Assembly: GCA_910587765.1 (NCBI GenBank)
Contig: CAJUNR010000012.1
Coordinates: 1 to 64,000, forward strand
From: an uncultured Lachnospiraceae bacterium
Lineage (GTDB): Bacteria; Bacillota; Clostridia; Lachnospirales; Lachnospiraceae
Direction: 5' to 3'
DNA: 64,000 nucleotides
Shown: positions 33,114 through 41,464 of the stretch, piece after piece
Position numbering within the stretch: the first letter of the stretch is position 1
Layout: every line of letters begins with the position of its first letter
Position numbers and translations under genes: made by a program
The notes under the pieces: model-generated
The model's database searches: none
What the model saw: only the letters and a program-made list of their open reading frames with translations
What the model was told of the DNA's origin: nothing

Positions 33114-34409
33114 ATGAGCCGTACAATTAGAAAACAGTTGTTTTCCACGGTCGATCTACTGCGGAAGACTCATAAAGTACTGGAAGGAAGCCTGCTGAAA
33201 AAGCAGGTGAATGAGCAGGAAGTCATGGGGCTTCTGGCGGATATGCAGGAAGTAGCCATCAGCATGGGAACCATGATCGAACAGATCTACGGAGAGGGAG
33301 AGAAGACAGTAAAGGAACTGGAGCAGTATTGCGAGACCCTGTACCGGTTGACCCTGGCACTTCAGAATCTCCCGGAATGCAGAAATCTTTTAAAACAGCT
33401 GAAACAGCAGGCAGGCCGCATCCGTGTCCAGGTCGGAAAGGATATCCCGGACAGACTGGAAGCGGTGTTTCTTCCGTATAAGGCATCCATGTGGGATTCT
33501 TTGGAGAGTATCTGGAAGGCGGCAAAAGAAGACGAAGAGGCGGAAGTCTATGTGATTCCGATTCCCTACTTTGATCGGAATCCGGATACCAGCTTTGGAA
33601 AGATGCACTACGAAGGGGATCTTTTTCCGAATGAGGTGAAAGTAACCGATTATCAAAATTATGACTTTGAACTCCGGCGGCCGGATATCATCTTCATTCA
33701 TAATCCCTATGATGACGGTAACTATGTGACCAGTGTGCATCCGTTCTTTTATTCGCAGAATCTGAAGAAATTCACGGAAAAACTGGTATATGTGCCGTAC
33801 TTTGTAGGAGCGGGAGACGGGGTCGCGGAAGGAATGGCTTTGGCAAAAGGCGTCTGGAACGCAGACTATGTCATCGTACAGAGCGAGGATGAAAAGCAAA
33901 GTTATATCCGGCACTTTCAGAAATATGATCCCCGGATAGATCCCGCGGACAAACTCCTTCCTCTCGGTTCCCCCAAATTTGACAAGGCGCGTGCGGTAAG
34001 GCGGGGAGAAGTAGAGGTCCCTGAGGATTGGAAGAAAAAAGCGGGAGGCAGGAAAGTGCTCCTGTATAACACCAGCCTGTCCTGTATGCTGAACGGAAAT
34101 GAAGCATATATGGAGAAACTGGAGAGGGTATTTGACTTTTTTGCCGGCCGGGAGGACGCGGTTCTGCTGTGGAGGCCTCATCCGCTGATGGAGACGACCT
34201 TTGCGTCCATGCGGCCGGAGTTATATGGGCGGTATCGGAAGTTGAGGGAACGGTTTATCGAAGAAGAGATCGGGATCTACGACGACAGTTCCGATATGTA
34301 TCCGGCGATCGGGTTCAGCGACGCTTATTATGGGGACGGGAGTTCCCTGGTATGGCTGTACCGGGAGACGGGAAAGCCGGTGATGATACAGGATGTGAAT
34401 GTGCAGTGA
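33114..34409 (+). CDS. CDP-glycerol glycerophosphotransferase-like (TagB/TagF type) protein
   Basis: The 431-residue protein begins with about 110 helical residues and continues with a GT-B-like domain. It has VVYVPYF-like and IVQSEDE segments, LGSPKFDKA, LLYNTSLS, LLWRPHPLMETT and a DDSSDMYPAIGFSDAYYGDGSSLVWLY end (key part YYGDGSSLVWLY), which correspond to conserved TagB/TagF elements. It would use the CDP-activated polyol made by the preceding pair to attach a phosphodiester-linked group. ATG 33114 has GGAAGAGG upstream; an open extension to 33048 overlaps the previous gene. In C. difficile a related gene serves the phosphate-bearing flagellin glycan. Confidence 0.65.
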   Translation: MSRTIRKQLFSTVDLLRKTHKVLEGSLLKKQVNEQEVMGLLADMQEVAISMGTMIEQIYGEGEKTVKELEQYCETLYRLTLALQNLPECRNLLKQLKQQAGRIRVQVGKDIPDRLEAVFLPYKASMWDSLESIWKAAKEDEEAEVYVIPIPYFDRNPDTSFGKMHYEGDLFPNEVKVTDYQNYDFELRRPDIIFIHNPYDDGNYVTSVHPFFYSQNLKKFTEKLVYVPYFVGAGDGVAEGMALAKGVWNADYVIVQSEDEKQSYIRHFQKYDPRIDPADKLLPLGSPKFDKARAVRRGEVEVPEDWKKKAGGRKVLLYNTSLSCMLNGNEAYMEKLERVFDFFAGREDAVLLWRPHPLMETTFASMRPELYGRYRKLRERFIEEEIGIYDDSSDMYPAIGFSDAYYGDGSSLVWLYRETGKPVMIQDVNVQ

Positions 34410-34429
34410 GAAAAGGGAGTTGAACAGTC

Positions 34430-35350
34430 ATGAAATCAAAATTAAAGAGATGGGCGGTGTATGGGCTGCTTGCGTCGCTGTTGGCTGCTCCAATTACAGT
34501 ATGCGCGTCAGACGCAGAGCAGGTTCCTTTGGAAAATATACAGCCGCCATCGGAAGAAGAATCGGAGCCGGTTCCGGAATCTCTTCCGCCGGCGGATGCT
34601 GTTCAGGTGGTTTTGCCGACAGATAACAGCCGGATATTTGACTTTATTCTGGATCCGGAGCGATTGATCAGTCAGACAGGCGCGGCGGCCTATGATAATC
34701 AAAGATTTGAAAAGGATGCCACACTTTTCTTCCAAAGGACAGATGATACGGAAGTCGATTACAGCAGTACGAGTGATGCGGTAACCATGATCAATAAAGG
34801 GCCTGTTCCGGTGGAAATAACTGTGACAGCGAAGATCGATGCTTCTTCTCTGGGAGATATCAGACTGACCGATGACAGGGAATTTACCGATGATACGGAT
34901 ATGAGCATTTTTCTCGCATTGACAGACGGAGAACATATGATTCCGATTGATGAAGAGGAGGGAGCGGTTCTCAGGATAACTGCTTCAGCAGATGCAGAGA
35001 CGGAACAGAAAGAAGATCATATATATTATTTTCGGCTGACCGGAGCTGCAAACAGCAACGGTAACTGGAAAAAACTGTCGGAAGGGGCGCCGCGGGTAAC
35101 CGTAAGCTGGACTTTGTCTGCGGGCAGGAGGACAGAAACGGAAGATAATTCGGAAGAGGAAGAAAAAGAGCAGGAAGTGCCGCCTCAGGATACAGATCAA
35201 GATGATGAAAATCAAGGTGATGAAGTTCAGGATGATGAGGGTACGGTTTCGGCGAACAAGCCAGGAGATATTTTCGTTTCCGCTGATATTCCCTTACCGG
35301 ATGAGACGGAAGAAGATACTTTAGAGGGTCGCCAGGGAGAAAATGAATGA
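34430..35350 (+). CDS. Sec-secreted protein with acidic tail, paralogue of the 41465 protein
   Basis: Residues 1-26 are a signal peptide (MKSKLKRWAVYGLLASLLAAP, cleavage near VCAS). The mature part holds a beta-rich domain with VVLPTDNSRIFDFILDPERLI and, later, INKGPVPVEITVTAKI (key parts VVLPT, FDFILDP). The protein at 41465 has the matching VVLPTVTDVDFTLDPQGLL. After residue 225 it is very acidic (E, D, Q), with neither LPXTG nor a membrane segment visible. It lies within the glycan operon, behind the TagB-like gene, and overlaps the next gene by ATGA. Function unknown. Confidence 0.7.
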   Translation: MKSKLKRWAVYGLLASLLAAPITVCASDAEQVPLENIQPPSEEESEPVPESLPPADAVQVVLPTDNSRIFDFILDPERLISQTGAAAYDNQRFEKDATLFFQRTDDTEVDYSSTSDAVTMINKGPVPVEITVTAKIDASSLGDIRLTDDREFTDDTDMSIFLALTDGEHMIPIDEEEGAVLRITASADAETEQKEDHIYYFRLTGAANSNGNWKKLSEGAPRVTVSWTLSAGRRTETEDNSEEEEKEQEVPPQDTDQDDENQGDEVQDDEGTVSANKPGDIFVSADIPLPDETEEDTLEGRQGENE

Positions 35351-36522
35351 AAGATGATAGGATAAATATAAGTTTTGCAGCGGCGCACATAGAAGATTCC
35401 CTGCTGTACGGAGCCGGATTCGGTCGAAATCTTTTGTTCTGCTGGAATATGGAAAACAGGGAATTGCAGAGTCTGGCGGCGTTTGGAAGATTTCAGAATT
35501 TTAACGGTAATCATATCGCCGCAGTTTTCAGGTATGGCGACCAATTGTTTTGTTTTTCAAAATTTTCATATGTGGTGGCTGCCTGGCATTTAAAAGAGAA
35601 GTCATTTACGTATTATGCTCCGGAAGAAGAGGCGGAAGAGGGAATGTGTATACGTTCCATATGCCGTGTCGGAGATGATGTATGGATGTTACAGAAGGTT
35701 ACAGATTCTTCTGCAGTGGTCTTTTCCATGAGAAACGGCAGATTTTCCCGCTGTACGGTGAATGCAGATTTGGAACGGCATTTTCAGATATCTGAGATTA
35801 TTTCTTATGGAGTGGAAAATAGTGTGGCTGCCGGAAACCGGATCTGGAGATGCATTCCGGGAACGGATGCACTTCTGGGATTTGATACAAAAAGTTTGGA
35901 GACAGAGATTGTAAAGTTTCATATACCGGATACCTTTTATACGATCCATGAGAAAGACGGATGGATCTATATTCTTGGAGCCGGCGGGAAGCATGTGATT
36001 GCGTGGAATCCGGATACAAGGGAGCAGACCGTATGGGATACAGAATACGAAGGAATCAGCGACCGGCCGTTTCGGGAGGCAGTCAGAGCAGGGAACCGGC
36101 TGTTTTTGCTTCCGTGTTTTGAAGAAAAGATATTCTGCTATGAGATTCGTGGGGACCGTATTTCCTTTATAAGTAAACTGGAGTATCCGGCAGGATTTGA
36201 AAAAATACATGATCCTCAAAATCGGAGTATGTTCCTCGGTAGTGTATTTACAGACAAGAATCTGCTGTATCTGTTTCCCATGGCAGGAAATGGACTGCTT
36301 TCTCTGCATACCGACAGCATGAAGATGTCGTTGTTCCCCATACAGCTGAGCAAAAATGAATATATAAGCGTTCAGACGAATGCGGGAAACATCATCCCGG
36401 AGTACCAGATTGATTTACAGGACTATCTGGAGTTTATCGAAGCCGGGGAAACAGATTTCAGGCAAAACAGCGGATATGAAGATTATGCCGGAACAAGATG
36501 TTGGAATGCATTGAAAAAATAA
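35347..36522 (+). CDS. Unrecognised cytoplasmic protein, probable beta-propeller
   Basis: The 391-residue protein matches no family I can name. Its length and evenly spaced short beta-rich segments with aromatic and G residues suggest a propeller: LLYGAGFGRNLLFCWN, AVFRYGDQLFCF, ICRVGDDVWML, SVAAGNRIWRC, IYILGAGGKHVIAW, VRAGNRLFLLPCF, TDKNLLYLFPMAG. There is no signal peptide or membrane segment. The start overlaps the stop of the secreted protein gene. In a glycan operon such a scaffold may bind sugar enzymes or sense a ligand; this is only inferred. Confidence 0.55.
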   Translation: MKDDRINISFAAAHIEDSLLYGAGFGRNLLFCWNMENRELQSLAAFGRFQNFNGNHIAAVFRYGDQLFCFSKFSYVVAAWHLKEKSFTYYAPEEEAEEGMCIRSICRVGDDVWMLQKVTDSSAVVFSMRNGRFSRCTVNADLERHFQISEIISYGVENSVAAGNRIWRCIPGTDALLGFDTKSLETEIVKFHIPDTFYTIHEKDGWIYILGAGGKHVIAWNPDTREQTVWDTEYEGISDRPFREAVRAGNRLFLLPCFEEKIFCYEIRGDRISFISKLEYPAGFEKIHDPQNRSMFLGSVFTDKNLLYLFPMAGNGLLSLHTDSMKMSLFPIQLSKNEYISVQTNAGNIIPEYQIDLQDYLEFIEAGETDFRQNSGYEDYAGTRCWNALKK

Positions 36523-36569
36523 AATAATATTGAGGAAAACCGAAATTTGGGAAAAGCAGGAACAATCAT

Positions 36570-37682
36570 ATGAACACAGAGAAAATACTTGTGACGAGGA
36601 CCACCATGCCTCCGTATGAAGAATATATAGAGGCAATCCGGCCTCTGTGGGACAGCCATTGGATCACAAACATGGGAAAATATCACAGAGAGCTGGAAAA
36701 GGCATTGACGGGTTATCTGGATGTTCCGGAGCTGTCCTTGATGGTCAACGGTCATATGGCGCTGGAAATGACAATCCAGGCGTTTGATTTCCCGGAAGGC
36801 GCCGAAGTAATTACGACGCCTTTTACTTTTATCTCTACAACACACGCGATTGTCAGGAATCATCTGCAGCCGGTATTCTGCGATGTAAAAGAGAGTGACG
36901 GAACCATTGACGAGGACAGGATTGAGGAACTGATCACGGAAAAAACGGTTGCCATTCTTCCGGTTCATGTATATGGAAACGTATGCAATGTAGAAGCAAT
37001 CCAGAAGATCGCCGATAAATACAGCCTGAAAGTCATCTACGATGCGGCGCATGCATTTGGAGTAACCTATAATGGAAAAGGAATCGGAAATTATGGAGAT
37101 GCCGCCGTATTCAGTTTCCACGCTACGAAAGTATATAATACGATTGAGGGAGGCGCGGTGGCTTTTTCAGATCACAGACTGTATGACCGGTTGTACAATC
37201 TTAAAAATTTCGGGATTCGGGGAGAAGAGCTGGTAGTGTCGATAGGCGCCAATGCGAAGATGAATGAGTTCTCCGCAATCATGGGATTGTGTAATCTGAA
37301 GCATGTCGACGACGCAATTCGCGGGAGAAAGAAGCGCTGGGAGCTGTACGCGGAGAAATTGAGCGGGACAGAGGGGATTCGTCTTTTTGAGAGGAGAGGG
37401 GAAACCGTACATAATTACGCATATTTTCCTGTATTGGTGAAAAAAGATTTCAGAATGACAAGAGATGAGCTGTATCAATGTCTCAGAGAGGAAAATATCT
37501 ATCCGCGCAAATACTTTTATCCGCTGACATCGGATCAGGCCTGCTTTAAGAATAAATATAAGAGAACGGAATTGGATGCGGCAAGACGGCTGGCGGAAGA
37601 AATTCTGGTTTTACCGTTGTATCCGGAGCTGGAACAAAAGGAGCTTAAAAGAATTATTGATATTCTATCTGGGAATCGTTGA
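36570..37682 (+). CDS. DegT/DnrJ/EryC1-type sugar aminotransferase
   Basis: The 370-residue PLP enzyme would convert a nucleotide-linked keto sugar into an amino sugar. It has NGHMALEMTIQAF, TTPFTFISTTHAI, IYDAAHAFG (the aspartate contacting PLP) and SFHATKVYNTIEGG with the PLP lysine at about 187. The length is normal for the family. It is followed by WbqC-like and short DegT-like genes, which supports synthesis of a rare amino sugar for the surface glycan. From here to 41369 the base composition becomes steadily richer in A and T. Confidence 0.88.
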   Translation: MNTEKILVTRTTMPPYEEYIEAIRPLWDSHWITNMGKYHRELEKALTGYLDVPELSLMVNGHMALEMTIQAFDFPEGAEVITTPFTFISTTHAIVRNHLQPVFCDVKESDGTIDEDRIEELITEKTVAILPVHVYGNVCNVEAIQKIADKYSLKVIYDAAHAFGVTYNGKGIGNYGDAAVFSFHATKVYNTIEGGAVAFSDHRLYDRLYNLKNFGIRGEELVVSIGANAKMNEFSAIMGLCNLKHVDDAIRGRKKRWELYAEKLSGTEGIRLFERRGETVHNYAYFPVLVKKDFRMTRDELYQCLREENIYPRKYFYPLTSDQACFKNKYKRTELDAARRLAEEILVLPLYPELEQKELKRIIDILSGNR

Positions 37683-37709
37683 CGGTACAAGAAGAGGAGA
37701 TTGATGGAA

Positions 37710-38417
37710 ATGAAAGTTGGAATTATGCAGCCATATTTTTTCCCATATATAGGCTATTTTTCGCTGATTCATTATGTAGATAAATTCATTTTTTTTGATA
37801 CTCCGCAATATATCAGTCATGGATGGGTGAATCGTAACCGTATATTGAGACAAAATGGGACTCCCGGATATATTACGGTTCCAATACAAAAAGCATCACA
37901 AAAAACGGCAATAAATGAAATAGTAATTGCAAATAATATTGACTGGAGAAATAAAATATACGGTCAATTGACGGTGTATAGAAGAAAGGCGCCTTATTAT
38001 GAAGAAGTGATGTCTTTTTTACATGCTGTATTTGATGAAGAGTATAATAATTTGTCTGATTTTAATATCAAGTCGATAAAATCTGTATGTTCCTATTTGG
38101 GAATAAAAAAAGACTTTGACGTTTTTTCGCAAATGAAAATCAATGTTCCCTGTATAAATGAGCCGGATGAATGGGCACTGTATATTACAAAAGCGGTTGG
38201 TGGAGAGAGTTATGTCAATCCACCAGGAGGTCAGACCTTTTTCCGCAGAAATAAATATAAAGAGCAGAATATCAATCTAGAGTTTTTGCAATCGAATTGT
38301 CCGGTTTATATTCAAAGAATAGGGTATTTTGTGCCAGGCTTATCAATTATTGATGTAATGATGTTTTGTGAAAAAAAAGAAATTGTAAATATGCTTAATG
38401 ATTTTAAAATCTTCTAA
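37710..38417 (+). CDS. WbqC-family protein
   Basis: The 235-residue protein has the WbqC signature: KVGIMQPYFFPYIGYF at the start, DTPQYISHGWVNRN, TVPIQKASQ, later NPPGGQTFF and QRIGYFVPGLSIIDVMM (key part GLSIIDVMM). WbqC proteins occur in O-antigen and other glycan loci beside DegT aminotransferases and probably acylate or aminoacylate the amino sugar. I prefer ATG 37710 because GAGGAGA lies 9 bases upstream; TTG 37701 and ATG 37704 are too close to it. The gene is rich in A+T. Confidence 0.85.
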   Translation: MKVGIMQPYFFPYIGYFSLIHYVDKFIFFDTPQYISHGWVNRNRILRQNGTPGYITVPIQKASQKTAINEIVIANNIDWRNKIYGQLTVYRRKAPYYEEVMSFLHAVFDEEYNNLSDFNIKSIKSVCSYLGIKKDFDVFSQMKINVPCINEPDEWALYITKAVGGESYVNPPGGQTFFRRNKYKEQNINLEFLQSNCPVYIQRIGYFVPGLSIIDVMMFCEKKEIVNMLNDFKIF

Positions 38418-38445
38418 ATTTTTATAAGAGAAGGATACAGATGAA

Positions 38446-39399
38446 ATGGAAAACAAAGAAATAGGAGGATATATTGAATTAGACAGATGCGAACTTCCGA
38501 TGCTGCACGAGGAAGGATATGCATTGAATTGCGGAAGAAATTGTTTGGTATATTTAATCAGAGCCCGACAAATAAAAAAGATTTTACTTCCTAAATTTTT
38601 ATGTGATTCTATTGAAAGTGTATGCATTAGAGAGCAGGTTGAAGTTAAATATTATTCTATTGGTGAGAATTTTCTCCCGGTAAATATCAATCAAGACAAT
38701 GATGAGTGGGTATATATTGTCAATTATTATGGCCAAATTGGGAATAAGAAGATAAAAGAACTGGCACATAAATACAAAAATATAATTATTGATCATGCAC
38801 AAGCGTATTTTCAAATGCCTGTTCAGGGAATAGATACTTTATATACTTGTAGAAAGTTTTTTGGAGTGGCTGATGGCGCCTTTTTATTTACGGATGTTCA
38901 TCTTGAAGAAGAGATTGATTTTGATGAATCTTATAATAGAATTAATTTTCTGGTCGGCAGATTTGAAAGAACAGCGCCGGAGTTTTACAAAGAATATGTT
39001 TATAACAATGAGCGATTTAGAACCGAAGCAGTAAAAAGGATGTCTAAATTGACAGAAAATATGTTGCGCAGTATAAACTATAATATTGTCAGAGAAAAAA
39101 GGGAAAAGAATTTTGAATACCTTCATAAATATTTGCATGAATATAATAAATTAAAACTATTTATTCCCAAAGGTGCATTTATGTATCCTTTTTATATTTC
39201 TAATGGAATGCTTCTTCGCAAAAAACTACAAGAAAAAAAAATTTACATTCCAATTTTATGGCCTAATGTATTACAGCAATGCAGGGAAAATGAATTAGAA
39301 TATGATATGGCTTGTAATATTTTACCATTACCGGTAGATCAAAGATATGATTATTCGGAAATGGATATTATCGTATCAAGTATTAAACAATATTTGTGA
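38446..39399 (+). CDS. Short DegT-like PLP-dependent protein
   Basis: The 317-residue protein has the order of a DegT aminotransferase but is about 50-60 residues shorter than usual. Recognisable parts are LNCGRNCLVYLI, VNYYGQIG, IIDHAQAYF near residue 115 (PLP aspartate) and CRKFFGVADGAFL near 136 with the likely PLP lysine. The active-site serine/histidine stretch before the lysine differs from that of the 36570 enzyme. It may be a second aminotransferase or a non-catalytic partner. The gene is strongly A+T-rich, like its neighbours. Confidence 0.65.
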   Translation: MENKEIGGYIELDRCELPMLHEEGYALNCGRNCLVYLIRARQIKKILLPKFLCDSIESVCIREQVEVKYYSIGENFLPVNINQDNDEWVYIVNYYGQIGNKKIKELAHKYKNIIIDHAQAYFQMPVQGIDTLYTCRKFFGVADGAFLFTDVHLEEEIDFDESYNRINFLVGRFERTAPEFYKEYVYNNERFRTEAVKRMSKLTENMLRSINYNIVREKREKNFEYLHKYLHEYNKLKLFIPKGAFMYPFYISNGMLLRKKLQEKKIYIPILWPNVLQQCRENELEYDMACNILPLPVDQRYDYSEMDIIVSSIKQYL

Positions 39400-39415
39400 T
39401 AATTGGAGATTGAAA

Positions 39416-40510
39416 GTGGATAAATACGATTTTGAAAAGCTGTTTATAAAGGAAAATAATATAGATATCATTAGTGAATTGATGTATAAAGAAAAATTAC
39501 CCTTGATATTATGGGGAGCCGGAGAGGTTTCAGGCGCAGTGAAAGAGTACCTCGAACAAAACAATATATTAATAACAGCCGTTTGGTTGGATGGAAGAAT
39601 TGAAAATAATACTTTTGGAAATGTTCCCGTAATGTCTTTACAGAAAATAAAAGAAAAATATAGTAGATTTAATGTGATTTTGGGTCATTCAAATTATGAT
39701 TTGGGAGATGAGATTTTAAAAAAAGAGCAACAAATTAACAAAGTGTTTTATTTTTGCAGTATTTTGTATAGCCAATACCATAATATCGACTATAAATTCA
39801 TTATGGATCATCTTAAAGAGTATTTTCTGACATACGAAAAATTACAGGACAAACAATCTCAGAGAGCAATGATTGCATATTTAAATGCAAGAATGAATAA
39901 CAATGTGAAATATATAAAGGAATGTATGAATGGCAGACAGCAGGATTATTTTCAAAATGATATATTTCAAGTTGGAGATAAGGAATGTTATGTAGACGTT
40001 GGGGCTTATACAGGAGATACAATTGATCTGTTCTTGAAAAGATGCTCTGGGAAATATAGTCAAATTTATGCTTTTGAGCCGGAAGAAAAAAATTTTAGAG
40101 AACTGCAGTTATATGTTGAAAATAATAATATACAAAATATTTCATTATATAATATAGGAACATGGAAGGAAAAGGGAACATTATTCTTTAGCGGAAGAGA
40201 AAAGCAGAAGTCTTCAATTATTACATTTGAATCAGGTTTTAAAATAACAGTAGATACTTTGGATAATATTTTATACGGAAAATCGGTTTCCTTTATAAAG
40301 ATTAATTTTTATAATGGAGTCTTGGAGACATTGATGGGTGCTAAAAATATCTTATGGTCATGTAAACCAAAGCTGGCCATTACTGTGGGGTTCGATGAAT
40401 GGGCATTAATCAATATTCCTGGATTGATAAAAGAAATTGTACCAGAATATAGGTTATATTTAAGATATAATCGTTGTATGCCTGCATGTTTGGTTTTATA
40501 TGCAGAATAA
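39416..40510 (+). CDS. FkbM-family methyltransferase with N-terminal Rossmann-like module
   Basis: The 364-residue protein has two parts. Residues 25-100 are a small Rossmann-like module (LILWGAGEVSGAVKEYL, then VWLDG and NVPVMSLQ), which recurs in eight other proteins of the window. The second part, about 180-364, is an FkbM methyltransferase: CYVDVGAYTGDTIDLF, IYAFEPEEKNF, SFIKINFYNGVLETLMGA. The usual D in the KMDIEG segment is replaced (KINFYNG), in contrast to the paralogue at 58923 (KMDIEGSE). I use GTG 39416 with TTGGAGA upstream. It would O-methylate a sugar, if active. Confidence 0.75.
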   Translation: MDKYDFEKLFIKENNIDIISELMYKEKLPLILWGAGEVSGAVKEYLEQNNILITAVWLDGRIENNTFGNVPVMSLQKIKEKYSRFNVILGHSNYDLGDEILKKEQQINKVFYFCSILYSQYHNIDYKFIMDHLKEYFLTYEKLQDKQSQRAMIAYLNARMNNNVKYIKECMNGRQQDYFQNDIFQVGDKECYVDVGAYTGDTIDLFLKRCSGKYSQIYAFEPEEKNFRELQLYVENNNIQNISLYNIGTWKEKGTLFFSGREKQKSSIITFESGFKITVDTLDNILYGKSVSFIKINFYNGVLETLMGAKNILWSCKPKLAITVGFDEWALINIPGLIKEIVPEYRLYLRYNRCMPACLVLYAE

Positions 40511-40547
40511 GTAGATGGACAAGTATAATAAAATGGAGGTATAAATA

Positions 40548-41369
40548 ATGTATAAGAATGTAGTTGCTGTGTATGGTGTTCCGAGATCTGGTACGTCCTG
40601 GCTGGGACAGATTATAGACAGTTGTCCGGATGTTGCATTTCGTTTTCAGCCATTATTTTCATATCGGTTTAAAAATCGAATTACGACCGAAAGTACTTCA
40701 GAAGATATTGAAGATTTTTTTCGGGAATTGTATTGTGAAGATAAAGACGAATTCTTAAATCAGTCGGATAAGAAAAAGAGCGGAATTTATCCAATATTTA
40801 AAGAAAAAATTTCAGACCCATCAATATTATCATATAAGGAAGCAAAATATTTGTATACGGTACCGTTATTGTTGGAAAGGTGTAAAAAAATAAAGATAGT
40901 TGGCATTGTAAGGAACCCTTATGATGTATTAGAGTCATGGATAAATGCTCCTTCGGAGTTTAGGAAGGGGTGGGATATAATGGATGAATGGAAATTCGCA
41001 ACGGGTAAAAATGAATTTAGACCAGAAAATTATTTTGGATACTATAAGTGGAAGGAATGTATTAAATTAAATGTCGAAATGAAAAAAAAGTATCCGAATA
41101 ATTTTATTACTGTACGTTATGAAGATCTGTCAGAGAATGCAGTAGATGTTTCCAAGCATATGTTTTCTTTTTTAGATATGATCTATACTGATCAAACAGA
41201 AAATTTTATTAAAGAATCGCAAAGCAAAACAGTAGATAATGTATATACGGTTTATCGCAAAAAAAATGAAATACGAAAAAGACAATTTTATCTTCCCGAA
41301 GAGGTTAAATTGAAAATTTCAAAAGATTTAAGCGATTTTGAAGAAGCGGGAAACTTCGGATATTTTTAA
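40548..41369 (+). CDS. PAPS-dependent sulfotransferase
   Basis: The 273-residue protein has the 5'-phosphosulfate loop GVPRSGTSWLGQ at residues 10-21 and the 3'-phosphate-binding region KIVGIVRNPYDVLESW near 118-133, both typical of sulfotransferases. It would move sulfate from PAPS to a hydroxyl or amino group, probably of a surface or flagellar glycan. It is the last gene of the operon starting at 31665 and stands about 2 kb from CysD and CysN-CysC, which make PAPS. GGAGG lies 9 bases before ATG 40548. A long perfect terminator follows. Confidence 0.82.
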   Translation: MYKNVVAVYGVPRSGTSWLGQIIDSCPDVAFRFQPLFSYRFKNRITTESTSEDIEDFFRELYCEDKDEFLNQSDKKKSGIYPIFKEKISDPSILSYKEAKYLYTVPLLLERCKKIKIVGIVRNPYDVLESWINAPSEFRKGWDIMDEWKFATGKNEFRPENYFGYYKWKECIKLNVEMKKKYPNNFITVRYEDLSENAVDVSKHMFSFLDMIYTDQTENFIKESQSKTVDNVYTVYRKKNEIRKRQFYLPEEVKLKISKDLSDFEEAGNFGYF

Positions 41370-41398
41370 GATAATGCAAGACCGGTTTTATGAAGAAG

Positions 41399-41437
41399 GT
41401 CGCCCTGATTATCAAAAGTCGATAATCAGGGCGACCA
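41399..41437. terminator. Bidirectional terminator between sulfotransferase and secreted-protein genes
   Basis: A perfect 16-base stem, GGTCGCCCTGATTATC at 41399-41414 paired with 41422-41437, has a 7-base loop and ATTTTAT behind it on the plus strand. Both converging operons can use it. Confidence 0.85.
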
Positions 41438-41464
41438 TTTTATGTTGATATTGCTGTGCTGGGG

